A DNA stretch of 54,402 nt. It comes from Verrucomicrobiota bacterium (GTDB taxonomy: Bacteria; Verrucomicrobiota; Verrucomicrobiia; Opitutales; Intestinicryptomonadaceae). Below, in pieces: positions 16,954 to 26,577 of this stretch (its first letter is position 1; the number at the start of each line of letters is the position of its first letter). Location: positions 1 to 54,402 of the forward strand of contig QALA01000034.1 in the NCBI GenBank assembly GCA_003343565.1. The letters are read 5' to 3'. Below the pieces are notes generated by a model. The model was not told the DNA's origin. It did not search any database and saw nothing but the letters and a program-made list of their open reading frames with translations. A program made the translations under genes and the position numbers.

Positions 16954-17820
16954 TCATATCCTCACGCCAAGCTTCGGGGCGACCTCGTTAAACGCCGCAA
17001 TCAGGCGCTTCGTCACGGGTCCCGGCTTGCCGGTCCCTATCGGGCGCGAGTCAAGCTCGACAAGCGGTATGAGCTTCGCCGCCGTTCCCGTCAGGAAGCA
17101 CTCGTCGGCGGTCCACACGTCGAAGCGCGCCAGCGGCTTTTCGCAAACTTCAATGCCGAGCTGCTTGGCCAAATCCAAAACGGTGGCGCGGGTCATGCCG
17201 CCGAGCGATCCGCAGCTCACAGGCGGCGTGATAAGTCTTCCCTCAAACACGACAAACACGTTGTCCCCGCTGCATTCGGCCACATATCCCTCGCTATTCA
17301 AAAGCAGGCACTCCTGATAGCCGAGCTTCTGCGCCTCGATTTTGGCAAGAATGTTGTTGAGATAGTTCAGGCTCTTGACCATCGGAGGCAGAGCCGCATG
17401 GGAATTGCGCCTGGTCGGAACCGTTATGGCCTTCAGCCCGTTTTCGTAAAGCTCGTTGGGGTAGAGCTGAATTTGGTCGGCGATAATTATCAGCTGGGGA
17501 TCCTCGCAGGTAAACGGCGAAAGCCCCAGCTTGCCCTTCCCGCGCGACACAACCAGGCGAATATAGCCGTCCGTAAGCCCGTTCGTGCGGCACGCGTCGC
17601 ACACGGCGTCGATGATTTCCTGCTTGCTCCACGGCATGTCCAAAAGAATCGCGCGCGCGGAACGAAACAGGCGGTCTATGTGCTTGTCCAGCTTGAAAAC
17701 GTTTCCGCTGTACAGGCGGATTCCCTCGAATATTCCGTCTCCGTAAAGAAAACCGTGGTCGAACACCGAGACCTTCGCCTCGTCCTTGTCGTAATACTTT
17801 CCGTTTATATATACTTTCAT
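16954..17820 (-). CDS. ilvE: Branched-chain amino acid aminotransferase IlvE
   Basis: A 288-residue fold-type IV PLP aminotransferase that makes Leu, Ile and Val from their 2-keto acids. The start gives MKVYINGKYYDKDEAKVSVF, followed by DHGFLYGDGIFEGIRLY, the standard class IV opening. The PLP lysine is in MVKSLNYLNN (about residue 151). SEGYVAECSGDNVFVV and GSLGGMTRATVLDLA are the further cofactor-binding loops. D-amino-acid transaminase is the main alternative within this fold; the overall pattern fits IlvE better. It follows glnS with 118 bases between. Confidence 0.9.
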   Translation of the reverse strand: MKVYINGKYYDKDEAKVSVFDHGFLYGDGIFEGIRLYSGNVFKLDKHIDRLFRSARAILLDMPWSKQEIIDAVCDACRTNGLTDGYIRLVVSRGKGKLGLSPFTCEDPQLIIIADQIQLYPNELYENGLKAITVPTRRNSHAALPPMVKSLNYLNNILAKIEAQKLGYQECLLLNSEGYVAECSGDNVFVVFEGRLITPPVSCGSLGGMTRATVLDLAKQLGIEVCEKPLARFDVWTADECFLTGTAAKLIPLVELDSRPIGTGKPGPVTKRLIAAFNEVAPKLGVRI

Positions 17821-17938
17821 AGTCTTTGCAGTTTGAAATTCCGCGCAACCCCGCACGGCTTCCGAATATCCGGACGCCTTCGGTTTTGTTTCTTGCCGAC
17901 TACTTACACCCAATCCGCCGGGCGCGTCAACCGAAAAT

Positions 17939-19624
17939 CTATTTGCCGTAGGAATCCTTGAGCGCGACCGTGCGGTTGAATACCGGCATGCCGGGTTTCG
18001 AAAGCTTTGAATCCGCCATGAAGTATGCGTTGCGCTCAAACTGCAACGGCGTTCCCGCAGCGGCCTCCAAGAGGGCGGGCTCCACAAGCGCCTCCGTCTC
18101 CGACACGGAATTCGGATTGAGAAAGTCCTTGAAGTCCGCGCCCTCCGGAAGATTTCCCATGTCCTCGCGCGTAAAGAGGTTTTCATACAGGCGAACCTTC
18201 GCGCGGGCGCAATTCTCGGCGTCGACCCAGTGTATCGTCCCCTTTACCTTCCTGCCGTCCGGAGAGTTTCCGCCGCGCGAGTCCGGATCTATCGCGCATA
18301 CGAGTTTCAATATGTTTCCGTCCGAATCCTTCACGACGTCTTTGCACCTTAGGAAATAGGCGTAGCGCAGGCGCACCTCGCCGCCCGGAGAGAGGCGAAA
18401 ATACTTTTTCGGCGGATTCTCGCAAAAATCGGAGCGCTCTATGAATATCCTCCTGCCGAACTTCACCTTCCTGACCCCGGCGGACGCGTCCTCCGGATTG
18501 TTCACCGCGTCGAGCTCGTCGAACGTTCCGGCCGGCCAGTTTTCTATTTCCACTTCAAGCGGGTCGAACACCGCCATTCTGCGAAGCGCGGTCTTATTCA
18601 AATCCTGCCGCAGGCAGTGTTCGAGAAGCGCGAGTTCCGTGAGGCTGTTGAATTTCGTCACCCCGACTGCCTCGCAAAAATTGCGTATGGCCGCCGGAGT
18701 GTAGCCGCGGCGGCGCATTCCCGAAAGCGTCGGCATGCGGGGATCGTCCCACCCCTCGACTATGCCCTCCGACACAAGCTGCTGGAGCTTGCGCTTGCTC
18801 ATCATCGTATAGGTAAGGTTCAGCCTCGCAAACTCGTACTGGCGCGGCCGAACCTTCAGCGTCTTCAGTATGCCGGTGTTTTCTATGAACCAATCGTAGA
18901 GAGCGCGGTGGACGTCGAACTCCAAAGTGCAAAGCGAATGGGTGATTCCCTCTATGGCGTCGCTCAAACAGTGGGCGAAATCGTACATCGGATAGATGCA
19001 CCACTTGTCCCCCGTGCGGTGGTGGCCCTGCTTTTTTATCCGGTATATGGCCGGGTCGCGCATCAGGAGATTCGGGGAGGACATGTCTATCTTCGCGCGC
19101 AGGACGTAGCTGCCCTCCTCAAACTCGCCGGCCCTCATGCGGCGGAATATGTCGAGACTTTCCGAAGGCGGCCTGTCGCGCCACGGACTCGGCTTTCCCG
19201 GACGCCCCGGCACGCCGCGATACTCCTTGAACTCCTCCGGAGAAAGCGTGCAAACGTAGGCCTTCCCCGCGACGATAAGCGCCTCGGCAAGCTCGTAAAG
19301 CCTGTCGAAATAGTCCGAGGCGTAGAACTCGCGGTCTCCCCAGTCGAATCCAATCCAGCGCACGTCCTCGCGAATCGAATCCACAAAGCGCGTCTCCTCC
19401 TTGTCGGGGTTGGTGTCGTCAAAGCGCAGGTTGCACTTGCCGCCGTTTTCGAGGGCCATGCCGAAATCTATGCAAAAGGCCTTCGCATGCCCTATGTGAA
19501 GGCAGCCGTTGGGCTCCGGAGGAAACCGCGTGCGCACGGCGTCGGGGGGCAACCCGGCAGCTATGTCGTCCGCAATCGCCTGCCTGATGAAATTCATGGG
19601 CTTGTTTTCTTGTCCGCCTTCCAT
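17939..19624 (-). CDS. glnS: Glutaminyl-tRNA synthetase
   Basis: Class I synthetase charging tRNA-Gln, 561 residues (E. coli 554). The HIGH region is RFPPEPNGCLHIGHAKAFC (about residues 32-50), with FDDTNPDKE after it. The KMSKS equivalent is MMSKRKL near 275. The C-terminal half has the anticodon-binding beta-barrels of GlnRS (VFDPLEVEIENW through FNRTVALKDSYGK). GlnRS rather than GltX is supported by the VMSKRK-like loop and the barrel domains. The start at 19624 is used; MNFIRQAIADDI at 19597 is an equally possible start. It follows glgP by 62 bases. A tRNA-Gln lies at the other end of the window. Confidence 0.96.
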   Translation of the reverse strand: MEGGQENKPMNFIRQAIADDIAAGLPPDAVRTRFPPEPNGCLHIGHAKAFCIDFGMALENGGKCNLRFDDTNPDKEETRFVDSIREDVRWIGFDWGDREFYASDYFDRLYELAEALIVAGKAYVCTLSPEEFKEYRGVPGRPGKPSPWRDRPPSESLDIFRRMRAGEFEEGSYVLRAKIDMSSPNLLMRDPAIYRIKKQGHHRTGDKWCIYPMYDFAHCLSDAIEGITHSLCTLEFDVHRALYDWFIENTGILKTLKVRPRQYEFARLNLTYTMMSKRKLQQLVSEGIVEGWDDPRMPTLSGMRRRGYTPAAIRNFCEAVGVTKFNSLTELALLEHCLRQDLNKTALRRMAVFDPLEVEIENWPAGTFDELDAVNNPEDASAGVRKVKFGRRIFIERSDFCENPPKKYFRLSPGGEVRLRYAYFLRCKDVVKDSDGNILKLVCAIDPDSRGGNSPDGRKVKGTIHWVDAENCARAKVRLYENLFTREDMGNLPEGADFKDFLNPNSVSETEALVEPALLEAAAGTPLQFERNAYFMADSKLSKPGMPVFNRTVALKDSYGK

Positions 19625-19686
19625 AAGTGTCTTCTATTGTGCTTAATGCTCTATGCCGCAGGCAACAGGCGCATGCGCGCGCGCAA

Positions 19687-22188
19687 TCAAAGTTTCCAGA
19701 TGTCCCTGGCGTACTCGCGTATCGTGCGGTCGGAGGAGAATTTTCCTATGCGGGCGGTGTTCATGATTGCCATCTTCGCCCAGCGCGGCTTGTCGCGGAA
19801 GGCGGCGTCCGCCTTCTGCTGCTCGTCGCAATACGCCTGATAGTCGGCGCACACCATGAACGCGTCGCCCCAGTCCAAAACCGACTTGCGAAGCGGCATG
19901 AACGCCGACGGATTCGACGGCATGAAATAGTCCGAAACCAGCCAGTCCAAAACGTCCTTGAGATTCTTGTTCTGCGAATAGTAGTTCCACGGATTGTACC
20001 CGTGCCCCTTGAGCGACTGCACCTGCTCGACCGTATTGCCGAATATGAAGATATTTTCGCTTCCCACCGCTTCGAGAATCTCCACATTCGCCCCGTCCAG
20101 CGTGCCCATGGTGACCGCCCCGTTGAGGGCAAGCTTCATGTTTCCGGTTCCGGAGGCCTCCTTGCCCGCGGTCGATATCTGCTCGGACAAATCCGCCGCC
20201 GGAATTATATTCATGGCCAACGACACGTTGTAGTTGGGTATGAACACGACCTTGAGCTTGTCGTTTATGCGCTTGTCGGAATTTATCCTTTCGCCGACCT
20301 TGTTTATCGCATAGATGATGTTCTTTGCCAAATCGTATCCCGGCGCGGCCTTTGCGCCGAATATGAACACGCGCGGGGCGATGTCCAAGTCGGGATTGTG
20401 CAACAGCATCTTGTACAGCGTCATTATGTGAAGGAGATTCAGGTGCTGCCGCTTGTACTCGTGCAAACGCTTTATCTGCACGTCGAACATGGCCTCCGGA
20501 TTTACCTCCACGCCGCACTTTTGGCGGATTATACGCGCCATGTTCTTCTTGTTTTCGAGCTTGACGCGCATGAAGTCCTCCTGAAATTGCGGATCGTCGG
20601 CGTATTTTTCCAAGCCGCGCAGAAGGTCCAAATCCTTCGGCCAGCACTTGCCGCCTATCTTCGTGTCTATCAGGGCGGACAGCCCCTCGTTTGCCGCCTT
20701 CAGCCAGCGGCGCGGGGTTATGCCGTTCGTCTTGTTGTTGAACTTCGCGGGATCTATTTCGTAGAAGTCGCGCAGAACGCTGTTTTTCAGCAAGTCCGTA
20801 TGGAGGGCGGCAACGCCGTTTACGCTGAAGCTGCCGACAACCGCCAAATACGCCATGCGTATCATCTTGGGCTGGCCCTCCTCTATTATCGAAAGGCGCT
20901 CCAGACGCTTCGGGTCGTTCGGATAGCGGCGCGCAACCTCTCTCAGCCAGCGCGCGTTGATTTCATAAATGATTTGCAGGTGGCGCGGCAGCGCCTTCTG
21001 GAACAAGTCCAGCGACCACTTCTCAAGCGCCTCAGGCAGAAGCGTGTGGTTGGTGTAGGCAAAAATCTTTACGCACATCGCCCACGACTCGTCCCAGCCC
21101 AGGCCGTGAACGTCCATCAAAAGCCTCATGAGTTCGGGGACGGCTATCGCCGGGTGGGTGTCGTTGAGCTGTATCACATTCTTGCGCGTAAAGGCGCTCC
21201 AATCCTTATGCGCGGCAAGATAGCGGCGTATGATGTCCTGCAGGGAGCACGAGACGAAGAAATACTGCTGTATGAGGCGCAAATATTTTCCGTTTTCGGT
21301 CTTGTCGTTCGGATAGAGCACCTTCGAGACCGTCTCGCTCATGGCCTTCTGGTGGACGGCCTGCGCATATCCGCCAGCGTTGAACGCGTCGAGGTCAAAT
21401 TCGTTCGACGCCCTCGACTCCCACAGGCGGAGGAAATTTACCGTCTCCGCGCCGTACCCTACGACCGGAATGTCCCACGGAATGCCGACAATGTCGGTCT
21501 GCGGCTTCCAGAGGGGAGCCCAGTCTCCGGTGTCGGTCATGCGGTTTTCGACGGTTCCGCCCAGAGGCACCCTGACTGTGTTCTGCGGGCGGACAATCTC
21601 CCACGGAGTGCCGTACTTCAGCCAGTTGTCGGGCGACTCCACCTGCTTTCCGTCCTCGAACGACTGCGTGAAAAGCCCGAATTCGTAATGTATCCCGTAC
21701 CCGATCGCCGGATAGTTCAGCGTGGCCAGCGAATCCTGAAAGCACGCCGCAAGGCGGCCGAGACCGCCGTTGCCCAAACCCATGTCGACCTCCTCGTCCA
21801 TTATCTCGTCGAGGTCCTTTCCGAGCTCGCTCAGCGCCTGTCTGGTGACGCCCATCAGGTTTGTGTTCACGAGCGTGTCGGCGGTCAGGCGCCCGACCAG
21901 ATATTCGAGCGAAAAGTAGTTCACCCTGCGCACGTCGCCGTCGTGAAAGCGCTTCATTGTGCTGATAAAGCGGTTCATCGTGTGGTCGCGCACGGCGAGC
22001 GCGGTCGCCACCCACCAGTCGCGCTTTTTTGCCGAAACTTCGGAAGTCGCCAGCGAACATTCCAAGTGCCACAGTATCGCCTTCTTCATGCCCTCGGCCG
22101 TTTCGCCGACGTAAAACGGGCATGCATTGGAGTCGGATATGACCTTCTTTTCCTCGTTGGAATATTGGAATTGTCTTGTCGTTTTCAT
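19687..22188 (-). CDS. glgP: Glycogen/starch phosphorylase
   Basis: PLP-dependent alpha-glucan phosphorylase, 833 residues, matching the 800-840 of the family. It releases glucose-1-phosphate from storage glucan. The N-terminal glucan-binding half has GNGGLGRLAACFQDSLATL. The PLP lysine is in EASGTGNMKLALNGAVTMGT (about residue 670), and TNGITPRRWL is present. All conserved blocks look intact. It is the first gene of the minus-strand glgP-glnS-ilvE stretch; linkage of glycogen use with glnS is probably accidental. A 768-base empty spacer lies upstream. Confidence 0.97.
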   Translation of the reverse strand: MKTTRQFQYSNEEKKVISDSNACPFYVGETAEGMKKAILWHLECSLATSEVSAKKRDWWVATALAVRDHTMNRFISTMKRFHDGDVRRVNYFSLEYLVGRLTADTLVNTNLMGVTRQALSELGKDLDEIMDEEVDMGLGNGGLGRLAACFQDSLATLNYPAIGYGIHYEFGLFTQSFEDGKQVESPDNWLKYGTPWEIVRPQNTVRVPLGGTVENRMTDTGDWAPLWKPQTDIVGIPWDIPVVGYGAETVNFLRLWESRASNEFDLDAFNAGGYAQAVHQKAMSETVSKVLYPNDKTENGKYLRLIQQYFFVSCSLQDIIRRYLAAHKDWSAFTRKNVIQLNDTHPAIAVPELMRLLMDVHGLGWDESWAMCVKIFAYTNHTLLPEALEKWSLDLFQKALPRHLQIIYEINARWLREVARRYPNDPKRLERLSIIEEGQPKMIRMAYLAVVGSFSVNGVAALHTDLLKNSVLRDFYEIDPAKFNNKTNGITPRRWLKAANEGLSALIDTKIGGKCWPKDLDLLRGLEKYADDPQFQEDFMRVKLENKKNMARIIRQKCGVEVNPEAMFDVQIKRLHEYKRQHLNLLHIMTLYKMLLHNPDLDIAPRVFIFGAKAAPGYDLAKNIIYAINKVGERINSDKRINDKLKVVFIPNYNVSLAMNIIPAADLSEQISTAGKEASGTGNMKLALNGAVTMGTLDGANVEILEAVGSENIFIFGNTVEQVQSLKGHGYNPWNYYSQNKNLKDVLDWLVSDYFMPSNPSAFMPLRKSVLDWGDAFMVCADYQAYCDEQQKADAAFRDKPRWAKMAIMNTARIGKFSSDRTIREYARDIWKL

Positions 22189-22956
22189 ATTTTCGGGAAA
22201 TTTAAGCCTTAAATAGTGGAGTTTGAACGCCCGAACACAAGCATTTTATAACCCGGATTTCGCCAAACGCTTTCTCGCGCCTTCCCGCGTTTTTTGCGTT
22301 TTTTGCGCCAAGTTTGCGAAGAAATGTTATTCGCATTTCCCAACCCGCATGCGAACTCAACCTGCGATTTGCGCCTTTTTGAGGAGCAAATGGCAGAAAG
22401 AAAACTCAAGGCGCATTCGCACCGAAAAAAAACGCGCGGAAACTCTACTGAAGGCGCGAGCAATAATTATTGCCGCCCCCGCGCGCGCGTCCGCGCGGGT
22501 AATAAATAATGAAAATGGATAACCCGGCCGATTAACGGATAACTGCGCGAACAATGCCGCATTTTGTCCCGGCAAGGCGAATCCCGCCCGCAACCCGCAT
22601 TTTCCGCGGGAAAACGGGACGCGACGGCAGACGGCAAACTAAATGCCCGTTTCGGATTCCGTCCGGATTCCGACGCCTCAAACGGACGCCTTTTGCAACC
22701 CGCATGACTGTCTCGCGCGCAGACGACAACGAAAAATAATTTTTAGCGCACAGCGGCAAGAAGCACGCCAAAAGGCGCAGCAACAAGAAACGCGGCCAAA
22801 GGCGCGGAACACATCAAAAAAAATTGCGCAAGTTTCGTTTTGCGCTTTGCGCGCTCTTCAGGCGCAGACCGCGGCAAAAATGGAAAACGGGACGCGCGGG
22901 GCGCGCGGATAAAAACCGGAAAATCCGCCCCATGCTTCCAAATTCGCCCGGCATTT
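22189..22956. other. Long non-coding spacer upstream of glgP
   Basis: No credible gene in 768 bases. It contains a perfect 14-base palindrome GCAATAATTATTGC (22460-22473), a GC-rich segment just right of it, and a direct repeat CGGATTCCG twice at about 22652-22672. The promoter of glgP should lie in the right-to-left direction here, but I could not pick one with confidence. Confidence 0.5.
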
Positions 22957-23637
22957 TTACTCTATGTTTCCGTCCACCAGCGAGACAATTCTGTCGGCAA
23001 TATCCAATATGCGGTTGTCGTGCGTGACGAGCACGACGGTCACGCCGAGTTCCCTCGCCATTTTGCGTATAGTCTCCACGACCTCGCGCCCGCTCTTTTG
23101 GTCGAGCGACGCTGTGGGTTCGTCGGCCAAAACTATGCGCGGCTTGCGCACCAGCGCGCGCGCTATCGCCACCCTCTGCCGCTGGCCGCCCGAAAGGTGC
23201 GACGGCCTTTTCATCGCCTGCTCCGCTATCCCGACCGTCTCCAAAACCTCCATCGCGCGCGCGAACGAACTCGCGCCCGTCTCGCGCGGGTCGAAGGCAA
23301 GCGGCAGCTGCACGTTCTGGACGACCTTCAACGAGTTTATCAAGTGGTGGCTCTGAAATATGAATCCCATTCGCCTGCGTATCCTGCGAAGCTGCGACTG
23401 GTTTGCGCCGTGCAAACTGTGTCCGTCAACGACTATTTCCCCCTTCTGCAAAGTCAGCTGCGCGCCCATCAGCTTCAGGAGCGTGGACTTCCCCGAACCC
23501 GACGGCCCCATTATTATCACAATCTCCCCGCGCGACAAATCCAGATTTACCCCGTGCAACACTTCTTTCGTGCCGTCTCCCTCGCGATAGCTGTGAAAGA
23601 GGTTTCTGACCCTTATTATAGATTCGCTTCCAGACAT
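22957..23637 (-). CDS. DevA/LolD-family ABC transporter ATP-binding protein
   Basis: A 226-residue ATPase of the MacB/LolD/DevA exporter type. Walker A is GPSGSGKSTLLKLMG, the Q-loop is FIFQSHHLINSLKVVQNV, the signature LSGGQRQRVAIARAL, and Walker B IVLADEPTASLDQKSG. The end VTHDNRILDIADRIVSLVDG is closest to DevA, which powers DevBCA/HlyD-type export through the outer membrane. The frame is open upstream, but MSGSESIIRVRNLFHSY is the natural start. No permease or membrane-fusion gene is adjacent; the gene is isolated by 0.6-0.8 kb spacers. Confidence 0.92.
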   Translation of the reverse strand: MSGSESIIRVRNLFHSYREGDGTKEVLHGVNLDLSRGEIVIIMGPSGSGKSTLLKLMGAQLTLQKGEIVVDGHSLHGANQSQLRRIRRRMGFIFQSHHLINSLKVVQNVQLPLAFDPRETGASSFARAMEVLETVGIAEQAMKRPSHLSGGQRQRVAIARALVRKPRIVLADEPTASLDQKSGREVVETIRKMARELGVTVVLVTHDNRILDIADRIVSLVDGNIE

Positions 23638-24160
23638 AAAACAGACTGAAATTAAAAGTCCGAAGCGCGATTTTTGCGAGACATTTTTTCGCTTCCGCGC
23701 GCGAAAGCGCAAAGCGGCATTCGGAAAGGCAACGCGCAAAAAACGCGCAAAAAATGCCGAAAAAGCGAACTAAAAAATGCCGCGATACTCCCGCGACTGC
23801 GCCCGAACAATGCGCCAACGCGCTCTCCGACGCGGCAAGCGGCCAATGCGTTTTATGTTAAAGCGCGGATTCCAACCGGCAACGCAAGAATGGCAACGCC
23901 AAAATAAATACGATTCTGAGCGTACAAAAATTTTTCCGTTTCCCAACGCCCGCCCGCGCGATTTTCTCCCGGCAATACTAAAATATTAACAGCTTTAAAA
24001 AAAATCAAAATTCCTATGCGCCCGCTTTGAAAACTGGCAAAAATAAAACGGGACAAAATTTTTTCGCCCGCCGCTTGCAAACGCATGCGCGTCCTACGTT
24101 AAAACGCAGCCGCAAACAACGGATTACAACGGATTCAAACGGACTATTTTTGGGCGGCAT
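23638..24160. other. Non-coding spacer
   Basis: About 520 bases without a gene or clear RNA. It is a mosaic of A-runs and GCGC words, between the orphan ATPase gene and the terminator of the Pal-like gene. Confidence 0.5.
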
Positions 24161-24195
24161 AAAAAAAGCGGACTTTCCGCAAATGGAAAATCCGC
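24161..24195 (-). terminator. Terminator of the Pal-like lipoprotein gene
   Basis: Read on the minus strand: an 11-bp stem GCGGATTTTCC / GGAAAGTCCGC with one G-T wobble, a 6-base loop, then seven T. It lies 26 bases after the stop of the Pal-like gene. Confidence 0.87.
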
Positions 24196-24220
24196 AAAAC
24201 GCCAACTTGGCTATAAAATA

Positions 24221-24787
24221 TTACTTCGCAAATTTGACAATCTCCACGCGGCGGTCGTGCTTGGCCTCCGGGGAATTTTTTGCAACGTCGACAACCGCTC
24301 CGAGCTCCCCGCGGGGAATGGACTCCATCTGCGAGGCGTCCGCGCCGATGCCGGCCATGTAGTCGGCAACGGCCTTGCAGCGCTTGTCGGAAAGAAGCAT
24401 GTTATACTCCTCGGTTCCCCACCAGTCCGTGTGTCCGACGAGAATAATCTTAAAGTTCGGATTCGCCGCAAAAAAGTCCACGGCCTGCTTTACCTTGCCG
24501 CGCTCTCCGCTCTCTACGGCGTACTTGTCAAATCCAAAATAAACCGTGCAAACTACGTCTTCAGGCCTGATGTTTTCGGGATTGAAGCCGCCCATGCCGT
24601 CGACTCCGCGCTCCTGCAAACCCTGGTCGGCTCCGAGGCCGCTGGAATCTCCGGGCATGTCGCCGTTAAATTCGCCGGCGGCGTTGGACGATTTCGTATC
24701 GAGCGGCGACGGCGCGTCAAGCGAATCGCACGCCGCAAGCGCGAAGGCGAAAAGGGAAACCAAGGCGATGTTTATAATCTTTTTCAT
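24221..24787 (-). CDS. pal: OmpA/Pal-family peptidoglycan-associated lipoprotein
   Basis: A 188-residue lipoprotein. The signal peptide is MKKIINIALVSLFAFALAAC with the lipobox Cys at 20. An acidic Gly/Asp linker precedes the OmpA C-terminal domain (about 75-188), with VYFGFDKYAVE, the peptidoglycan-binding IILVGHTDWWGTEEYNMLLS and HDRRVEIVKFAK. It would anchor the outer membrane to the cell wall. The region upstream of this ATG is in frame, but the signal peptide fixes the start. Tol genes (tolQRAB), usual partners of Pal, are not nearby, so Pal is a family-level name. Confidence 0.9.
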   Translation of the reverse strand: MKKIINIALVSLFAFALAACDSLDAPSPLDTKSSNAAGEFNGDMPGDSSGLGADQGLQERGVDGMGGFNPENIRPEDVVCTVYFGFDKYAVESGERGKVKQAVDFFAANPNFKIILVGHTDWWGTEEYNMLLSDKRCKAVADYMAGIGADASQMESIPRGELGAVVDVAKNSPEAKHDRRVEIVKFAK

Positions 24788-25014
24788 ATTTTTGTTTTTT
24801 ATATGCTGGAATTTGACTATTTGTCGGAAAAAGTTTCTATTTTGCGCGCCGCTTTTGCAAGTATTTTCTGCCATTATTTTGCGCCGCTTTTCGCGCGGCG
24901 TCCGGAAGCGGGAGAAATCGCCCGGAGCCTACCCTTCCCGCCGCAATTTACGCTTCGAAATTTGCGCTTTTGCGGGCGGCGGCGCATGCGGCGTTTCGTC
25001 CGCAATCCCCCCGC

Positions 25015-25671
25015 CTATTTTCCCGACCTCAAATTCGGCGAAATTACCCTTCTTGACTTTGCGAGAGTGACCTTGCCGCCGCGCGCCTCGATTTCAAGCT
25101 CCGTGCGCTTCTGCGCCTCGACTGCCTGAAGGTGCAACCGCTCAAGCTCCGCCTGCCGCACCTTTAGGCGCTCGATTTCGGCCTCGCGCTCCCTGAGCAG
25201 CTTCTGCAACCTGGTTATCTCAAGCGACGGAACGGGCGTGTCCTTTTTGACATCGCGCAGACGCTGAAGCTCCGCGCGCGTCCTGCCGACGGCTCTGGCG
25301 AGTTCGTCGCGCTGCTCTATGAGCTCCACTGAAGCCTTTTGGGCGGCTTCCCTCGCCTCGGCCTCGCGTTCGAGCTGCGCGTTCATCGCGTCGATAATCT
25401 GCTTTTGGGTCATCGCGCTGCTGGCCTTCGCCTTTTCGAGCATTTCCCTGGCCTGGCGCGCCTTTTCGAGATTCTCCTCCACGGAGCGCCTGACGGCGTC
25501 CGCGCGGCGGGCGGCCTCCATCTCGATATTCGCGCGGGTGTGCACGGCCGCGGATTCGGCCTCAAGAGCCTTCGTGTACGCATGCTGCTGCCCGTACTTG
25601 AACACGAGCACGACAACCGTCACCGCCAAAAGCGAAACGGCAAAAATAATCGCCGCATAAAATTCCCTCAT
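25015..25671 (-). CDS. Membrane-anchored coiled-coil protein
   Basis: A 218-residue protein with one N-terminal membrane helix (about residues 5-25, FYAAIIFAVSLLAVTVVVLV) and then an almost unbroken charged helix rich in Glu, Arg, Ala and Leu, predicted by eye to be a long coiled coil to about residue 200. The tail is basic (LAKSRRVISPNLRSGK). I do not recognise a family. The start at 25671 places the membrane helix at the N-terminus; an open frame of 33 codons further upstream has no sense as a leader. It lies 227 bases upstream of the Pal-like gene on the same strand, suggesting an envelope role. Confidence 0.75.
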   Translation of the reverse strand: MREFYAAIIFAVSLLAVTVVVLVFKYGQQHAYTKALEAESAAVHTRANIEMEAARRADAVRRSVEENLEKARQAREMLEKAKASSAMTQKQIIDAMNAQLEREAEAREAAQKASVELIEQRDELARAVGRTRAELQRLRDVKKDTPVPSLEITRLQKLLREREAEIERLKVRQAELERLHLQAVEAQKRTELEIEARGGKVTLAKSRRVISPNLRSGK

Positions 25672-25819
25672 CGGTATATGTCCGTAAATTGGAAAGGCAG
25701 TCAAACACCGCCGCGCCCGCATTGCAACACATTTTTGGAAGCCCGCAGTACCCGTTTTTCGCGTTGACATCGGCGCAGCTTTGAGACACTTTTAAAAATT
25801 TAACAAACAATACGCGCCT

Positions 25820-26557
25820 ATGAAATACAATGTCGTGTGCATGAAGTGGGGGGACAAGTACGGAGCCGAATACGTCAACCGGCTTTACAACATGGCCGCG
25901 CGCAATCTCACCCTTCCCTTTGACTTCCACTGCTTTACGGACGACCCGCGCGGGTTGTCTAAAGAGATCGACGCGCGCCCCCTTCCGGAAATGGCCCTGC
26001 CGCCCGACAGGGAGCGCGGCTGGAGAAAACTCTCCTGCTTCAAGGCCGACTTCCCCGTTCAGGGGCGCATACTCTTTCTGGACTTGGACACCGTAATCGT
26101 GGACAATATCGACGCCTATTTCACCATGGAGGCGGGAGACAATCTGATAGTCATAAGGCATTGGAAGCCGTCGAAAATGCACGGAATAGGCGAGACGGGC
26201 GTATTCAGGTACGATTCCGGAACGATGGCGTTTCTCTACGACGATTTCATGGGGGACATTTCCGCCGCAAAGAAGGCCTACCGCCACGAACAGGCGTACG
26301 TCACCGACGTCATGGCGAAGCGTGGAAGGCTGTCTTTCTGGCCCTCCGAATGGATGCCGAGCTTCAAGTACAACTGCATGCACCCCTTCCCGTTAAATTA
26401 CTTTCTGCCTCCCGCGCTCCCGAAAGGGGCGAAAATGGTGATATTCCACGGAAACCCGACGCCGGACCAGGCCATGTCCGGACGCACGCGCGGAACGCTA
26501 AAGAGATTCATACGCCACGTGCGCACTCCGCAGTGGCTCAAGGACAGCTGGAAGTAG
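25820..26557 (+). CDS. Putative glycosyltransferase (GT-A like)
   Basis: A 245-residue soluble protein. The opening MKYNVVCMKWGDKYGAEYVN and the DxD-type motif ILFLDLDTVIVDNIDAYF (about residues 88-105) fit a GT-A nucleotide-sugar transferase of the GT8-like kind. HEQAYVTDVM and HGNPTPDQAM further along resemble the C-terminal metal/acceptor region of such enzymes. No membrane segment. The next gene (PIG-L deacetylase) begins 20 bases after its stop, so the pair probably acts together on a surface glycan. Donor and acceptor are unknown. Confidence 0.75.
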   Translation: MKYNVVCMKWGDKYGAEYVNRLYNMAARNLTLPFDFHCFTDDPRGLSKEIDARPLPEMALPPDRERGWRKLSCFKADFPVQGRILFLDLDTVIVDNIDAYFTMEAGDNLIVIRHWKPSKMHGIGETGVFRYDSGTMAFLYDDFMGDISAAKKAYRHEQAYVTDVMAKRGRLSFWPSEWMPSFKYNCMHPFPLNYFLPPALPKGAKMVIFHGNPTPDQAMSGRTRGTLKRFIRHVRTPQWLKDSWK

Positions 26558-26577
26558 CCAAACACGCAAGGACGCAA

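Noticed and set aside
19627..22212. An 861-codon open frame on the plus strand.
   Set aside because: It is the antisense of glgP, which has all its conserved motifs on the minus strand; the plus-strand translation has no recognisable domain.
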